Source of the DNA: Nitrospinaceae bacterium
GTDB lineage: Bacteria > Nitrospinota > Nitrospinia > Nitrospinales > VA-1
Direction of reading: 5' to 3'
Assembly (NCBI GenBank): GCA_023271875.1
Contig: JALPWY010000002.1
Location: 1-64,000 of the forward strand
Length of the DNA stretch: 64,000 nucleotides
Shown piece after piece: positions 38,861 to 49,888 of the stretch (its first letter is position 1; each line of letters starts with the position of its first letter). The notes under the pieces are model-generated. The model saw only the letters and a list, made by a program, of their open reading frames with translations, searched no databases and was not told the origin of the DNA. Made by a program: the position numbers and the translations under genes.

Positions 38861-39859
38861 ATGAACTCAGACTTTTCACCCAAACTCATTAACAATCCAC
38901 TTGGTGATCCTGGAATGATGGTGGAGTTTCTTCGCGAACAAAGGGCTTTGCAGTTTGATCTAGGAGACCTATCTTCGATTGCAAATGGTGAACTATTAAA
39001 GATATCCCACGTCTTCATCAGTCATACACATATTGATCACTTTATTGGATTTGATCATTTGCTCAGGGTAATTTTTGGGCGAGGGAAGACAATTCATTTG
39101 TACGGCCCAGAAAACTTTATCACTAATGTTGCCGGAAAACTTGCTGGATTTACATGGAACTTAGCCGATCGTTACAGCGAGTCGGTGACTATGGAGGTCA
39201 CAGAGGTTCATGCAGATCGTCTGATCAAGGCAAAATTCAAAGCTATTGATCGGTTTAGAAAAAGTGATGAAAGGGAAGAACCTTTTATAGACGGTGTTTT
39301 GGTTGACGAGGGTGGATTCACTGTTCGTGCGGCTATTCTAGAACACCGTATCCCATGCCTAGGGTTCGCTTTGAATGAAAAATATCATTTTAATATTCGT
39401 AAGGACCGGCTTGAAGAAATGGGCTATCCACCCGGTTCATGGCTTAACGAACTTAAAAAATGTATCTATGAAGGGAAGCCAGATGAATACCTTCTTCAAA
39501 TTCCTGCAGGCAAAAATAGAAGTCAACAAAAATCTTTAGGGCATTTGAAAAAAGAGCTGGTGTTGATTTCTCCTGGTCAGAAAATTTCCTATGTTGTAGA
39601 TACGGTTTATAATGAAGCGAACAAGACTCGTATTGTAGATTTGGTGCGGGAATCAGACATCTTTTTTTGCGAATCACCATTTCTTGCTGAAGAAGAGGCT
39701 CGGGGATTGGAACGTCATCACCTAACTTCCCGCCAAGCCGGGATTATAGCCCGTGAAGCGGGTGTTAAAAAACTAAATGTGTTTCATTTTTCTGGTCGGC
39801 ACACCTTTCGCACGGAGCAACTAGTTCAGGAGGCCGAGGAAGCTTTTCGAAAAAAATGA
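38861..39859 (+). CDS. Metallo-beta-lactamase fold / RNase Z-like hydrolase
   Basis: VFISHTHIDHFIGFDHLLR; ILEHRIPCLGF; HHLTSRQAGIIAREAGVKKLNVFHFSGRH. Confidence 0.87.
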   Translation: MNSDFSPKLINNPLGDPGMMVEFLREQRALQFDLGDLSSIANGELLKISHVFISHTHIDHFIGFDHLLRVIFGRGKTIHLYGPENFITNVAGKLAGFTWNLADRYSESVTMEVTEVHADRLIKAKFKAIDRFRKSDEREEPFIDGVLVDEGGFTVRAAILEHRIPCLGFALNEKYHFNIRKDRLEEMGYPPGSWLNELKKCIYEGKPDEYLLQIPAGKNRSQQKSLGHLKKELVLISPGQKISYVVDTVYNEANKTRIVDLVRESDIFFCESPFLAEEEARGLERHHLTSRQAGIIAREAGVKKLNVFHFSGRHTFRTEQLVQEAEEAFRKK

Positions 39860-40002
39860 GCTTAGAAAATAAAAAGAATTGCCTAGGGTTCTTTATTGTT
39901 TTAGAAACGGATGTTTTATCCGTTAAATTTTTATGCATGTAAAACTAGTTGATTTTTCCATTCCAATTTTGTCATATCCAACTATCTTACAACTAATGCT
40001 CC

Positions 40003-41991
40003 ATGTTCTGGATTGAACTTTATTTAATTCTTCAAATGTCTTTATGGTTTGTTACCCACTTAGGGCTAAATTTTTCTACAGGGGAACGGAATGCACTTGT
40101 GGTGCTATTGGGTTTAGGCATCAAATGCGTCTTAATGTTTATTTTTATAATACTGGGGCTTGAACGGTTTCTTGTGTTTCCAGTGGTTCTTTCTATGGGG
40201 GTTTTCTTTTTATGTTTTGCATGGACGAAAACCCGTCCCATAAGTTTTGATAGATCATCTTTTGAACACTTAAACAGAAAGGGATTCTACGAGTTTTCCG
40301 GATTTTGGATTTTACTTATTCTATTAATTTTTAGTCTAGCGAATGCCTACTTTTTCCCAATAACAGGTGCCGATGGAGTCTGGCACCATGTAAAAGGCAT
40401 GGTGTATGCTTTGCCGCTCGTTGATTTTGAGTCAAAACAAATTATTTCCCAGTTTAGGCAGTATCCACCACTAATCGGGTTGCTTTATGGATGGTTAATT
40501 TCAGCGGGGTTTGAAAGAGTTACAATAATTCCCCCCGCACTATATTTATGCTTTTTGTATATATTTTATTACAGAAGTTACGAGCACTTTAAAAGTTCAA
40601 CAATAGCTGGTACAGCCACACTTATTTTGGGGACAACGCCTTATCTTTGGTGGCACAGTTTTCTACCGTTTTTAGATTGGACAGCTGGAGTATTTTATGC
40701 TGTGGGGATACTGTACTGGTTTGTGTTGATGAAAAATATTTTAGAGCCAACTAAAAGTATTAGCGTCAAGCAAAATAGGTCACTTGCTGTGTTGAGCGGA
40801 ATCTTCTTTGGGTTAGCCAGTTGGACGCGGCCAGAATTTGTTCTTTATTCAGCAGTGCCTATATTTCTGCTTATAGCTGCTTTTGATTGTAAAAAAGAAT
40901 TTATTGACGAGAGAAATCCTATAATTATTCGATTTTCTATAGCGGCGCTTATTCTCCCTTCATTATGGTTTGCTGTTCTTTTAAATTTTGAAGGATCATT
41001 GGGTAGCATTTTCAAACAATTGATAATAGGTTGTGCTGTTTTATGGGTAGGACTTGGCTTAGTATTATTTCGCGTAGTCCATTTTACTCCACGGTCTGCT
41101 ACCATAGTTTGTGTTTTTGCAATTGCTATTTGTTTGATTGGATTATTTGTTTTTCTTCCATCAGAACTTTCTCCATGGGTCAGATTATCTACTAGATTCT
41201 TTCGCTTGTTTGTGGTGCAAATTTTTTTCGCCGGAACGATTTTTCTGTTTGTTTTTCTTTTTACTGAGAAATTACGTCAACGGCCTCTAGCAGAAAAACA
41301 TCTAGGCGCCTTTTTATTATTATTTTTGTTGGTCCAGTTCTTTATATACGCGTATTCTGGGCTCAAATGGCCTACTCTTTCACACTATATTGAAAACACG
41401 TTTATCCATCCGGGGAACTCAATCAACCTTTCAGATACACGAGGAACTTTAGCGATTTACCCCGCGTTCGTGTTTTTTATATTTTGCCTTCCCAGAATTA
41501 AGAAAGGAGTTACGTCCGGCCATGTAAAGCGATTTTTGTTAACGACTATAGTGATAAACTTGATATTGATTTTAGTTGTGTTTGCCGGTCCCAGAGTCAA
41601 GTTCATAGCCGAGAACTTTGACAAATCGTACGAACAACTTGCAGAAACTTCTGGCCCCCCTGATTTGCCCAATCAGTTCAGAAAGACATATCAGGTAGCC
41701 CACCAACTTAAAGAACACGTCATAAAAGGGCAGTCTTTGTTCTTGCCACCTGGCAATCGAGATGGCTCATTTCGTTCTGTAATGACACAGGTTTTGTTTT
41801 CACAAAAGCTGATTTTTGCAGATGATCCTTATTTTTGGAGAGACGTAGAAGAAAAAGAATCTCGTGCCTATGTGGTGAGTCAGCGTGGTGGAGAGGTTAA
41901 ATTGTGTGACGGAGTGGAGGAAAAAGTTTTAGGTGAGACCGGGTTTGTTTTATGCCAATTGGATAAATCTCAGTTCCACCTTTTAAGGTGA
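40003..41991 (+). CDS. Multipass membrane protein, GT39/GT-C-like
   Basis: More than 10 predicted hydrophobic segments; FFPITGADGVWHHVKGMVYALPLVDF, SWTRPEFVLYSA. Confidence 0.65.
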   Translation: MFWIELYLILQMSLWFVTHLGLNFSTGERNALVVLLGLGIKCVLMFIFIILGLERFLVFPVVLSMGVFFLCFAWTKTRPISFDRSSFEHLNRKGFYEFSGFWILLILLIFSLANAYFFPITGADGVWHHVKGMVYALPLVDFESKQIISQFRQYPPLIGLLYGWLISAGFERVTIIPPALYLCFLYIFYYRSYEHFKSSTIAGTATLILGTTPYLWWHSFLPFLDWTAGVFYAVGILYWFVLMKNILEPTKSISVKQNRSLAVLSGIFFGLASWTRPEFVLYSAVPIFLLIAAFDCKKEFIDERNPIIIRFSIAALILPSLWFAVLLNFEGSLGSIFKQLIIGCAVLWVGLGLVLFRVVHFTPRSATIVCVFAIAICLIGLFVFLPSELSPWVRLSTRFFRLFVVQIFFAGTIFLFVFLFTEKLRQRPLAEKHLGAFLLLFLLVQFFIYAYSGLKWPTLSHYIENTFIHPGNSINLSDTRGTLAIYPAFVFFIFCLPRIKKGVTSGHVKRFLLTTIVINLILILVVFAGPRVKFIAENFDKSYEQLAETSGPPDLPNQFRKTYQVAHQLKEHVIKGQSLFLPPGNRDGSFRSVMTQVLFSQKLIFADDPYFWRDVEEKESRAYVVSQRGGEVKLCDGVEEKVLGETGFVLCQLDKSQFHLLR

Positions 41992-42272
41992 CTAAAGAAT
42001 TTCTAAAATCACTCGTGCATAAACCAGATTTATTGTGTGATTAAAGTGAACCAAACCTATTATAAAAAGTAGTATACAAAAGAGAAGAATCTAGAACATT
42101 GCATTCTAACAAGGGCTACACAACTTAACCTTTTAAAGGAAGCTTCTATGGTCAGTGAGCAGGTTATTTATGCTTCCTGAGTGAAAAGAGATGAATGTCT
42201 ACTCTATTAAACTGGGAGCATCTTTATTTGAAGGATTTCGAAATTGAAAATTCGACGAAAATGACCTATTTT

Positions 42273-43373
42273 CTAGCTCTTTTCCCCTAAGCTTTTTTGA
42301 TAGGCCGTCAGTGTGTCGTGCGCTACGCGGGACCACGAAAAATAAGTTTCAAGACATTCTTTTGCTTTTAGACTAAAAGACTTTCGGTCCTCTTCATCCC
42401 ATTCCAAAATTTGGTTAACTTGGGTGACCCAAGCATTAGTATCTTCTGCTGAAACCAGAAAGCCTGTTTCGGATGGGCGTACCGCATCTTGCAGTCCTTC
42501 TATACTAGAAGCAACGCAGGGTACACCGTGAGCAGGTCCTTCCAAGGCAACCAACCCGAACCCTTCCGCGTCTGTCTTATCCGGATTGGAGACATTCGGA
42601 ATAACAATCATTTCGGATTCACTAATCAATGAAGGGAGTTCATTGTCGGGAACATAACCCAAAAGATTTACACGAGAATTATTCTTCAACATTTTAACCT
42701 CGGGACAGTCCCAACTCTTGCCAGCCACATAAAACTTTACGTCGTCAGGCAAGGCAGGTAATACATTTCTGGCAAACCAAGAAGCTCCCTTACGTCTTAC
42801 TAAGCGGCCTAGAAATAAAATATACCTTTCTCGGCCTTGCCGTTTCGATAAAAAAGCAGGAATGTTCTTTTTTAACCTGACACCCAAAGGGATTACAACA
42901 ACATTCTGTATGTTCAACTCGGAACATATGGTTGACGTATAACGGCTGATGGCAAGGAAGCAATTTATCAAATCTTGGCGTCGGACAGCCCATGAAACAA
43001 ACCGTGAGTAAAGGGCTGATTTCCACCCAGAACGGTTTCCGAAAAGCAGATCCAGTCCGAAAACTGAAACGATACGGGTCGTTGAAGGAGCCCACCGAGC
43101 GTGCCACCAAGCTAATGAAAATAGAACGAAATCTCCGAAATGTACCACGTCGAAGTCGCGTCGTGTCCGCCATAGATAAACTAAATTAGAAAATAAGAAA
43201 TAGACTAATCGCCCTATTCTTGGGGGGGAACCGTCCTTGCTTCCTGAAAGACTACGTACTGTGAGGTCGACCTTGTGAGAAAGCTCCTCTGATAGTTCCA
43301 TGCTATAGACTTCCATACCTCCTATCGCAGGGGCCCACTTTCGAGTCAAAAATAACACACGTAGTTTTTTCAT
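42273..43373 (-). CDS. Glycosyltransferase family 4
   Basis: TRKWAPAIGGMEVYSMELSEEL; YILFLGRLVRRKGASWF; DAEGFGLVALEGPAHGVPCVAS. Confidence 0.93.
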   Translation of the reverse strand: MKKLRVLFLTRKWAPAIGGMEVYSMELSEELSHKVDLTVRSLSGSKDGSPPRIGRLVYFLFSNLVYLWRTRRDFDVVHFGDFVLFSLAWWHARWAPSTTRIVSVFGLDLLFGNRSGWKSALYSRFVSWAVRRQDLINCFLAISRYTSTICSELNIQNVVVIPLGVRLKKNIPAFLSKRQGRERYILFLGRLVRRKGASWFARNVLPALPDDVKFYVAGKSWDCPEVKMLKNNSRVNLLGYVPDNELPSLISESEMIVIPNVSNPDKTDAEGFGLVALEGPAHGVPCVASSIEGLQDAVRPSETGFLVSAEDTNAWVTQVNQILEWDEEDRKSFSLKAKECLETYFSWSRVAHDTLTAYQKSLGEKS

Positions 43374-43496
43374 GAAGATTCACTACCTTTCTATAAAGAG
43401 GCCTCTCCCTCACTTTTTAAGAAACTTTGGTTAGCTTTCAGGTTAAGTTTTTGATTACAATGTTCATGCAAAATAGAAATACTACCCCCACACTTT

Positions 43497-44423
43497 ATGA
43501 ATTTCTCCAAGATCGCAAATTTTATTATAAGCACCATTTTTATCGGCATTTTCATTTTTCTTATTTATCGGTTAAAAATAGATTTTTATGCGGTCGGGGA
43601 AATATCTTTTTTGCAATTCTTTTTATTATTTGCGCTATCCATCCTTACCATTTCCACTAACGGTTCCAAGTTAAGGAACATTGTTAGCGTATTTGGTATT
43701 CGTTTAAACGCGCGGGAATGGTTTGGAATTTCCTCACTTAATATCACTCTGAACAACGTATTCTTCAAAGCGGGTTCTCTCGCAACCTCCAACTATTTAA
43801 AACGAAAATACGATTTCCCTTATATGTCCTTCGTGGGTTCCCAAGGGGCCGACCAATTAATTCTACTATTGAGTAACGCCATTATGGGAGCTATAGTCTG
43901 CCAATACATTGTTTCCATTCAGGGCAACGATTTGCAATGGATGGTCGCGTGTTATATTGCTCTGGCAGTAGCCTTGATTCTGTTAATGCAGTGGGAGTTT
44001 AGGGGGGTAAGTACCGAATCTCGACTGGCGGATGCTCTCCGGCGAGTGCGGGACTCCCTTGTCGGTATTTTTAAGAACCGACGCCTGTTTTTCATTTTAT
44101 GTGGGCATAACGCTACCCTGATTCTTCTAAACTCATTCCGATTCTACGTCTGCTGCTGGGTACTTCAATTGGATGTTCCCTTCACCCACTGTCTTTTGTT
44201 CAACACTGCTATGACTTTCCTTTCCGCCGTTCCGCTTCTCCAAAGTGATATCGGAGGGCGAGAGATCTTAGTCGGGCTTTTATCTGAAGCTATCGGGTCA
44301 GGTTTCAACACTGGTTTGACGGCCACCGCAGTAGATCGCATTTTTCTTTTGTTGTGGGCTTTTCTTTGTGCCGTCGGATGTAAAATGATCTTCGCTCCTT
44401 TCCACCAGAGTCATAAAATTTGA
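43497..44423 (+). CDS. Flippase-like membrane protein (LPG synthase TM / UPF0104-like)
   Basis: Multiple TMs; NVFFKAGSLATSNYLKRKYDFPYMSFVGSQGADQLILLLSNAIMG. Confidence 0.65.
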   Translation: MNFSKIANFIISTIFIGIFIFLIYRLKIDFYAVGEISFLQFFLLFALSILTISTNGSKLRNIVSVFGIRLNAREWFGISSLNITLNNVFFKAGSLATSNYLKRKYDFPYMSFVGSQGADQLILLLSNAIMGAIVCQYIVSIQGNDLQWMVACYIALAVALILLMQWEFRGVSTESRLADALRRVRDSLVGIFKNRRLFFILCGHNATLILLNSFRFYVCCWVLQLDVPFTHCLLFNTAMTFLSAVPLLQSDIGGREILVGLLSEAIGSGFNTGLTATAVDRIFLLLWAFLCAVGCKMIFAPFHQSHKI

Positions 44424-44649
44424 AAAATTTTAACTCTCCTTCCAGCCTAGGCAGTAAAGGGGATATTTGGTTCCTTTCAGAAAACGCAGAGGAGATTCCA
44501 TGCAGTTTGCCACGCCTATATTGATTTTCAGTAATTCAAGTGTTCGATCCACTGTAGTTATAATAATTCCTCGCTCTTCTATATCTCTATGAGTTATTGG
44601 GCATAATTAGAAAAAATATCATGGTCGCTCCTCCGATTAGTTCATAGAA

Positions 44650-45597
44650 CTAGTCTTTAGATTCGACTTCTTTTTTTTTGACCCTGAGTTGTATGTCTTC
44701 AAGAAGTTGGCGGTTTATGGCTATGAGTTCAGCGGCAATTCCCATCATAATAATCTGAAATCCAACAATGAGTGTAATAGCGGATAAGATCAGAGACTGA
44801 ATGTGACCTTCAGTCTGTCCTTGGAAAAAGAAAAAGAGGTATCTACAACCAATTGCGAATCCAATCAGAAATATAGTTCCTCCAGCAATGGTGAAAAGCT
44901 TCAAAGGTCGGTACATGGAATAAACTTTGAGCATAGTAACCAGGGTACGCCGCAAGTAAACCTGGATACTGGGAAATAAACGCGATTCCCTCAGTTTTTT
45001 ATTAGTTCGGACTGGAGTATGCTCAATAGCTAGATTTTTGTTACCCGCGCTGATTATGGTTTCAACTGTATAGGTAAAGTCGGAGATAACATTCATTTGA
45101 AGCGCGGCCTCCTTGCTGTAGGCTCGAAATCCGCTAGTTGCATCGGGGATGGTTGTGCCAGAAAGTCGTCGTACAGTCCAACTCCCTAATTTCTGTAAAA
45201 GTATTTTAATGGGCGAGAAATGACTAATGGTTTCGACTTGCCGATTGCCAATCACAATATCAGCTCTCTTATCCAGGATAGGTTTTACGAGTTTTTCAAT
45301 ATCCCCACCAAAGTACTGATTGTCAGCATCGGTGTTTACGATAATATCTGCTCCAAGTTTGAGGGAATGGCTTATCCCAAAGATGAATGCCTTTGCCAGA
45401 CCCTTGTTATTGGTCAACCTCAGGACGTGATGTGCACCATGTTCTTTTGCGAATTCTACCGTCCGGTCAGTGCTACCGTCATCTATGATCAATACTTCAA
45501 TGTCATCTATTCCATTCAGAGATTTCGGTAAATCCTTCAAGGTTTCTGGAAGGGTTTGCTCTTCGTTTAAACAGGGAATTTGAATAATAAGTTTCAT
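44650..45597 (-). CDS. Glycosyltransferase family 2, DPM1-like with C-terminal TMs
   Basis: IQIPCLNEEQTLPETLKDLPKSLNGIDDIEVLIIDDGSTDRT...IIVNTDADNQYFGGD...PDATSGFRAYSKEAAL. Confidence 0.93.
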   Translation of the reverse strand: MKLIIQIPCLNEEQTLPETLKDLPKSLNGIDDIEVLIIDDGSTDRTVEFAKEHGAHHVLRLTNNKGLAKAFIFGISHSLKLGADIIVNTDADNQYFGGDIEKLVKPILDKRADIVIGNRQVETISHFSPIKILLQKLGSWTVRRLSGTTIPDATSGFRAYSKEAALQMNVISDFTYTVETIISAGNKNLAIEHTPVRTNKKLRESRLFPSIQVYLRRTLVTMLKVYSMYRPLKLFTIAGGTIFLIGFAIGCRYLFFFFQGQTEGHIQSLILSAITLIVGFQIIMMGIAAELIAINRQLLEDIQLRVKKKEVESKD

Positions 45598-45610
45598 AGC
45601 ATAGATTCAG

Positions 45611-47254
45611 CTAGTTTTTTTTTGATGAATGGTTGTCTAGTCTATAGACAGTAACCTTATCGGTATTGGTGGAAGAAGGTGAACGAAAAAGATGAATTTG
45701 TATGTCGTAGGTATTATTGACACGCATCGAAGGAACATTGAGCTCTATCTTGGAGTAGGGGGACTTACTTAGAATTTCCCGAAGATTCCGGGCTATTTTT
45801 GAAGACGAGTTTTCTTTGACGGTTTCCCTATAATCTCCTCGAAGAACAATCCAGTCAGGCGCATCTTGTGCTTTTATGTCATCTCGGTGAATGACTTTCA
45901 TCCCAGTATAATAGGCCAAAGATTCAGGCTCATTATCAATATAGCATGACTCTCCTGAGTTACCATTTATTTTAAAGAAAGAAACAATTTCGTCAAGCGG
46001 CCCTTGATAATCATGGCTAACTTCATATATGTAATCGAAGTAAACTGATTTGAATTTAATTTCTCGCATTAAGGTGTCATAAGCATTTCCCAAGTAGGGG
46101 CTTTTCTGGAACCAGTTGGGGCGATCTTTTACTATCGATTTTAATGGAAAAAAAAGGCAAATATGAACCAAGTTGGAGGTAATGAGAAGAGTCACTAACA
46201 GACTCTGTGCTAAAAGGTATTTTGGAAAAATGTTTGCGATCAAAATGGCTAAAAGAAGGAAAAATAGGGGAAAGCTAGCACTTATGTATTGTTGGATCGG
46301 CATGGCGTGAGGCAGGGCTGTCAGCAATACGGTTAGAATGCACAGCAAAAGAAGGCTAACTTGTTTGGTAAAAGGCCTAAGTTGTCTTAAAAAAAGCAAA
46401 GGTATCAAAATAAAAGGAAAGATATAATTGTTTACTTGGAACAGGAACCCTAAAAACCTTTTAATGTAACCATGCCATGATAGGTCAATTAGCCTACTCC
46501 AGGAAGCGAGGTGCTGGGTAACTTTTGAGAACATGGGAGAGATGAAGATAAGCCAGGGAATGCAGAAAATTCCAGTGATCCCAGCAGCCCAGGCGGCCCG
46601 TTGTCGGTTCTCAGGTATAGTTTCCTTGTAGTGAATAAAAAAATGAATTAATACCCCTACGATCATCCCGGCAAACTCCACATACATGGTATGAAAAAAT
46701 ATTATAGAAACCACTGTTAGTGGTAAGGGGTTCCATTTTTTATTTTTGTATATATCTATGTAAAAGCTCAAGAGTAGGACCGAGAGCAAAATGGGGAGCC
46801 CCACATATCGTGCGGTGCGAAAATAAATCAAGGCAGGTATAGAGGAGGCGAGTAAAAAAGCAGCCAAAAAAGCAATAAATTGTCGACCAGTGAATTTAAG
46901 GGCGAACCGGTATAAAAAAATAACGGAAAGTACACCGCATAAGGCGAAAGGGAGCCGAGCTGCAAAAGTGGTTTGGCCAAAAAGAGACAAAGAAAATGCT
47001 TGGATGTAATACGGAATCCAAGGGCGGTAAACAAATAAGCCGTCATGGGCATCGGCCCATAACAAAGTGTAATTGATCCCATCAGAGTGTCTGGGAAAAC
47101 CGAATTTGAGGAGATTTGTGGTAATGAAGGTGTCATTGCCTTCATCTACTTGCAGAACGTTGTCACCAAGGCCAAGAAAAATCATTAAGGCCGAATAAAT
47201 AGTCAAGAAAAAAAGCGGAAAATACTTAAATAGAGAGGGTTTAAGAGGATCCAT
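45611..47254 (-). CDS. GT39/ArnT-like glycosyltransferase
   Basis: N-terminal VDEGNDTFITTNLLKFGFP...PWIPYYIQAFSLSLFGQTTFAARLPFALCGVLSV typical of GT39/PMT-like proteins. Confidence 0.82.
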   Translation of the reverse strand: MDPLKPSLFKYFPLFFLTIYSALMIFLGLGDNVLQVDEGNDTFITTNLLKFGFPRHSDGINYTLLWADAHDGLFVYRPWIPYYIQAFSLSLFGQTTFAARLPFALCGVLSVIFLYRFALKFTGRQFIAFLAAFLLASSIPALIYFRTARYVGLPILLSVLLLSFYIDIYKNKKWNPLPLTVVSIIFFHTMYVEFAGMIVGVLIHFFIHYKETIPENRQRAAWAAGITGIFCIPWLIFISPMFSKVTQHLASWSRLIDLSWHGYIKRFLGFLFQVNNYIFPFILIPLLFLRQLRPFTKQVSLLLLCILTVLLTALPHAMPIQQYISASFPLFFLLLAILIANIFPKYLLAQSLLVTLLITSNLVHICLFFPLKSIVKDRPNWFQKSPYLGNAYDTLMREIKFKSVYFDYIYEVSHDYQGPLDEIVSFFKINGNSGESCYIDNEPESLAYYTGMKVIHRDDIKAQDAPDWIVLRGDYRETVKENSSSKIARNLREILSKSPYSKIELNVPSMRVNNTYDIQIHLFRSPSSTNTDKVTVYRLDNHSSKKN

Positions 47255-47422
47255 AGACTAGCTTTTCAATGCAAAAGCGATATGAAAAAAGCTTAAGTGA
47301 TTATGGATTATATTCGATAAGTAATAGAATTTAAAATAAATTACGTGATCGGTTCCTGTGATCCTTCTAGTTTTCCACAAACGAACTATTTTCTCTCCTC
47401 TTACCCTATACGTTTGTTGACC

Positions 47423-48226
47423 ATGGTGACTACTGAAAAAAATTATACGAGCCAGGCAATACCTTCTACGAAGGCTAGTTTTTTCTTTAGCCAGAAGCCC
47501 GACAAAAAAGAAGTCACTCCAAAAATATCAGTCGTGATTCTGGCCTATCGAAGCGGCGAAGGGATCCGTAACTTCATTGAATCTATGATTCAATCCCTGG
47601 AAACACATGAGCCGGATTGGGAAATCATCCTTGTTGCCAATCACTTCGTGGATGATGGCGATCCGACACCATGTATTGTGAATGAAATAGCCCAGAGTCA
47701 CCCTCGGATTCGTACTGTGACCCGCATCAAAGAAGGTATGATGGGATGGGATATGAAAAGTGGTCTGGAAGCCGCCACGGGACGGATACTCGCAGTGATT
47801 GATGGAGACGGCCAGATGCCCTTCGAAAATGTAATTGATGTTTACAAAAAACTCAGAGACGAAGATCTGGATCTGGTTAAAACGTTTCGAACTCAACGCA
47901 GTGATGGTCTCTATCGAAAAACTATTTCCGTAGTGTATAATATTATTTTTAATATTTTATTTCCTGGTCTCAAAAGCAGGGACATCAATTCAAAGCCAAA
48001 AATCATCACCCGCGAAGTTTACGATCGCATGAATCTAAAGTCTAATGGTTGGTTTATAGATGCAGAGATTATGATTCAAGCAGGAAAAATGAATCTAAAA
48101 ATTGGTGAAATTCCTACCGTATTTCACCGAATCGATTTTCGTCCCTCGTTTATCAAATTCAGGTCTGTTTGGGAGTTTTGTGTAAATCTTCTCTGGTATC
48201 GTTTTTTCAACAGGCCCATGATATAA
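47423..48226 (+). CDS. Glycosyltransferase family 2
   Basis: KISVVILAYRSGEGIRNFIESMIQSLETHEPDWEIILVANHF...RILAVIDGDGQMPFENV; start set to 47423. Confidence 0.88.
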   Translation: MVTTEKNYTSQAIPSTKASFFFSQKPDKKEVTPKISVVILAYRSGEGIRNFIESMIQSLETHEPDWEIILVANHFVDDGDPTPCIVNEIAQSHPRIRTVTRIKEGMMGWDMKSGLEAATGRILAVIDGDGQMPFENVIDVYKKLRDEDLDLVKTFRTQRSDGLYRKTISVVYNIIFNILFPGLKSRDINSKPKIITREVYDRMNLKSNGWFIDAEIMIQAGKMNLKIGEIPTVFHRIDFRPSFIKFRSVWEFCVNLLWYRFFNRPMI

Positions 48227-48243
48227 ATAGGAGGCGGAGTCCA

Positions 48244-48960
48244 TTGCAAAAAGATTCCATTATCCTTCCGATAAAGGCTTTCCTCAAACAATACCCAAGG
48301 CTAACTCGTTTTCTTGCCAATTACGTCGACCATTTCTATGAGGATTACTCTGCTTACAAGGTATTTCTTCAAAGTAATAGAGAAAAGACGTATAAACTGA
48401 ATTTAGGGTCGGGAGCAGATTCTGTCGCAGATAATTTTCTGAATGTGGATTACTCTCATTTGAGAGGTGTTTCTCTGCGTGCAGATGTACACCACCTTCC
48501 ATTTCTGGGGGGATCGATCGATGCGGTACAGTGCATGCAGTTAATAGAGCATGTTAAAAATCCAGAGCGAATGATAGGAGAAATTCATGATGCTTTAAAA
48601 CCGGGAGGGGAAATCTTTCTTACGGCACCCTTCATGTATCCTTATCATGAAGCTCCGATCGATTTAAATCGATGGAGTCAGGAGGGGCTTCGGAGCCTTA
48701 TGAAAGAGTTTTCTCCTATCCAGATGGGTGTCCTTGGAGGCCCTACCGCTACCCTTGTTGAGGCTTTTCACGGGTGGCTATCTATTCTTTTTTCTTTCAA
48801 TTCAGATAAGTTATACCAGACCATTTATCTTTTGTTACTTCCTTTTTTGAAGCCTTTGAAAATAATCGATCGAGTTTTTTTAAATAAATACAGCAGTTCT
48901 CATCGACTGGCAGCAATGGTTTATTTTTATGGAAAAAAAAGGGACAGTTGTAGTCAATGA
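48244..48960 (+). CDS. SAM-dependent methyltransferase (type 11-like)
   Basis: KTYKLNLGSGADSVADNFLNVDYSHLRGVSLRADVHHLPFLGGSIDAVQCMQLIEHVKNPERMIGEIHDALKPGGEIFLTAPF; probable TTG start after GGAGGCGGAG. Confidence 0.85.
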   Translation: MQKDSIILPIKAFLKQYPRLTRFLANYVDHFYEDYSAYKVFLQSNREKTYKLNLGSGADSVADNFLNVDYSHLRGVSLRADVHHLPFLGGSIDAVQCMQLIEHVKNPERMIGEIHDALKPGGEIFLTAPFMYPYHEAPIDLNRWSQEGLRSLMKEFSPIQMGVLGGPTATLVEAFHGWLSILFSFNSDKLYQTIYLLLLPFLKPLKIIDRVFLNKYSSSHRLAAMVYFYGKKRDSCSQ

Positions 48961-49880
48961 TATTGCCAACAAAACTCTCCTTATCAAAAATCACAAATAC
49001 GCTGCTGGTCACCGGGGCTTCCAGCGAAATGGGAAGCGCTCTCATTCGGCAACTGTTAAATAATTCTGACTTAAAAATCAGGGCGATGGTTCACCGCTCT
49101 TTGGTGAATGTTTCTGGCTGTGAAATAAGGCCGGGCAATCTAAAAAATAAGGGCTTGTTGGTTCGGGCTCTCTCTGGGGTTGATACAGTGGTTCATATGG
49201 CGGCACTGACCAAAAGTACAAGAGAGTCAGATTATTTTGAAGTCAACGTTAGCGGAACCAAAAATCTTATAGATGCCTGTTTAGAGAGTGGGGTAAAAAA
49301 AATCATATATATCAGTTCTTCAGCGGCCTCGTTGAATGGAGGAGGGTATTCTCGCAGTAAACTGGAAGCGGAGCAATCGATTAAGAAATCTGGAATGAAG
49401 TGGTTGATTCTACGTCCGTCGGAAGTGTATGGTCAAAGGGGGGGTGATTCCATCAATCGGCTGATTCGTTGGATTCAAAGATACATCTTTGTTCCTGTGA
49501 TAGGTACCGGGACATGTAAACTCAGTCCGGTGTTCATTGACGATGTGGTATCCGCAATAGCGTCCTCTATTTTTAATAAAGAACTTGAAAATGAAACCAT
49601 AGTTTTGGCTGGCCCTGAAGAGTTGACTTATGATGATTTAGTAGATCGTGTCGCAGCATATTTTGGGGTGAAAAGGTTCAAACTGCATTTACCAGCAGGC
49701 CTTATCAGGTTTTGCATAACTGTAATGCTAAAGTTAGGAATGAATATTTTGGTGCCAGATCAAATTTCACGACTCCTTTGTAACAAATCGTTCAGTATAG
49801 ATCTTGCCAAGGAGAAGTTAGATTATTCACCTCGCGTTCTGGAAGAGGGGATAAACAATACTACCGCCAGTAATGACTAG
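48957..49880 (+). CDS. NAD-dependent epimerase/dehydratase (extended SDR)
   Basis: LLVTGASSEMGSALIRQLLNN...GVDTVVHMAALTKST...YSRSKLEAEQ; ATG overlaps previous stop. Confidence 0.9.
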   Translation: MILPTKLSLSKITNTLLVTGASSEMGSALIRQLLNNSDLKIRAMVHRSLVNVSGCEIRPGNLKNKGLLVRALSGVDTVVHMAALTKSTRESDYFEVNVSGTKNLIDACLESGVKKIIYISSSAASLNGGGYSRSKLEAEQSIKKSGMKWLILRPSEVYGQRGGDSINRLIRWIQRYIFVPVIGTGTCKLSPVFIDDVVSAIASSIFNKELENETIVLAGPEELTYDDLVDRVAAYFGVKRFKLHLPAGLIRFCITVMLKLGMNILVPDQISRLLCNKSFSIDLAKEKLDYSPRVLEEGINNTTASND

Positions 49881-49888
49881 GAACTTTG

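Noticed and set aside
42138-42180. GGAAGC...GCTTCC inverted repeat in the GT island spacer
   Set aside because: Six-bp arms separated by a long loop are expected by chance and there is no following T-tract.
44440-44600. Short minus-strand open frame IEERGIIITTVDRTLELLKINIGVANCMESPLRFLKGTKYP
   Set aside because: Could be a remnant of a gene, but no start codon or identifiable family; insufficient evidence.
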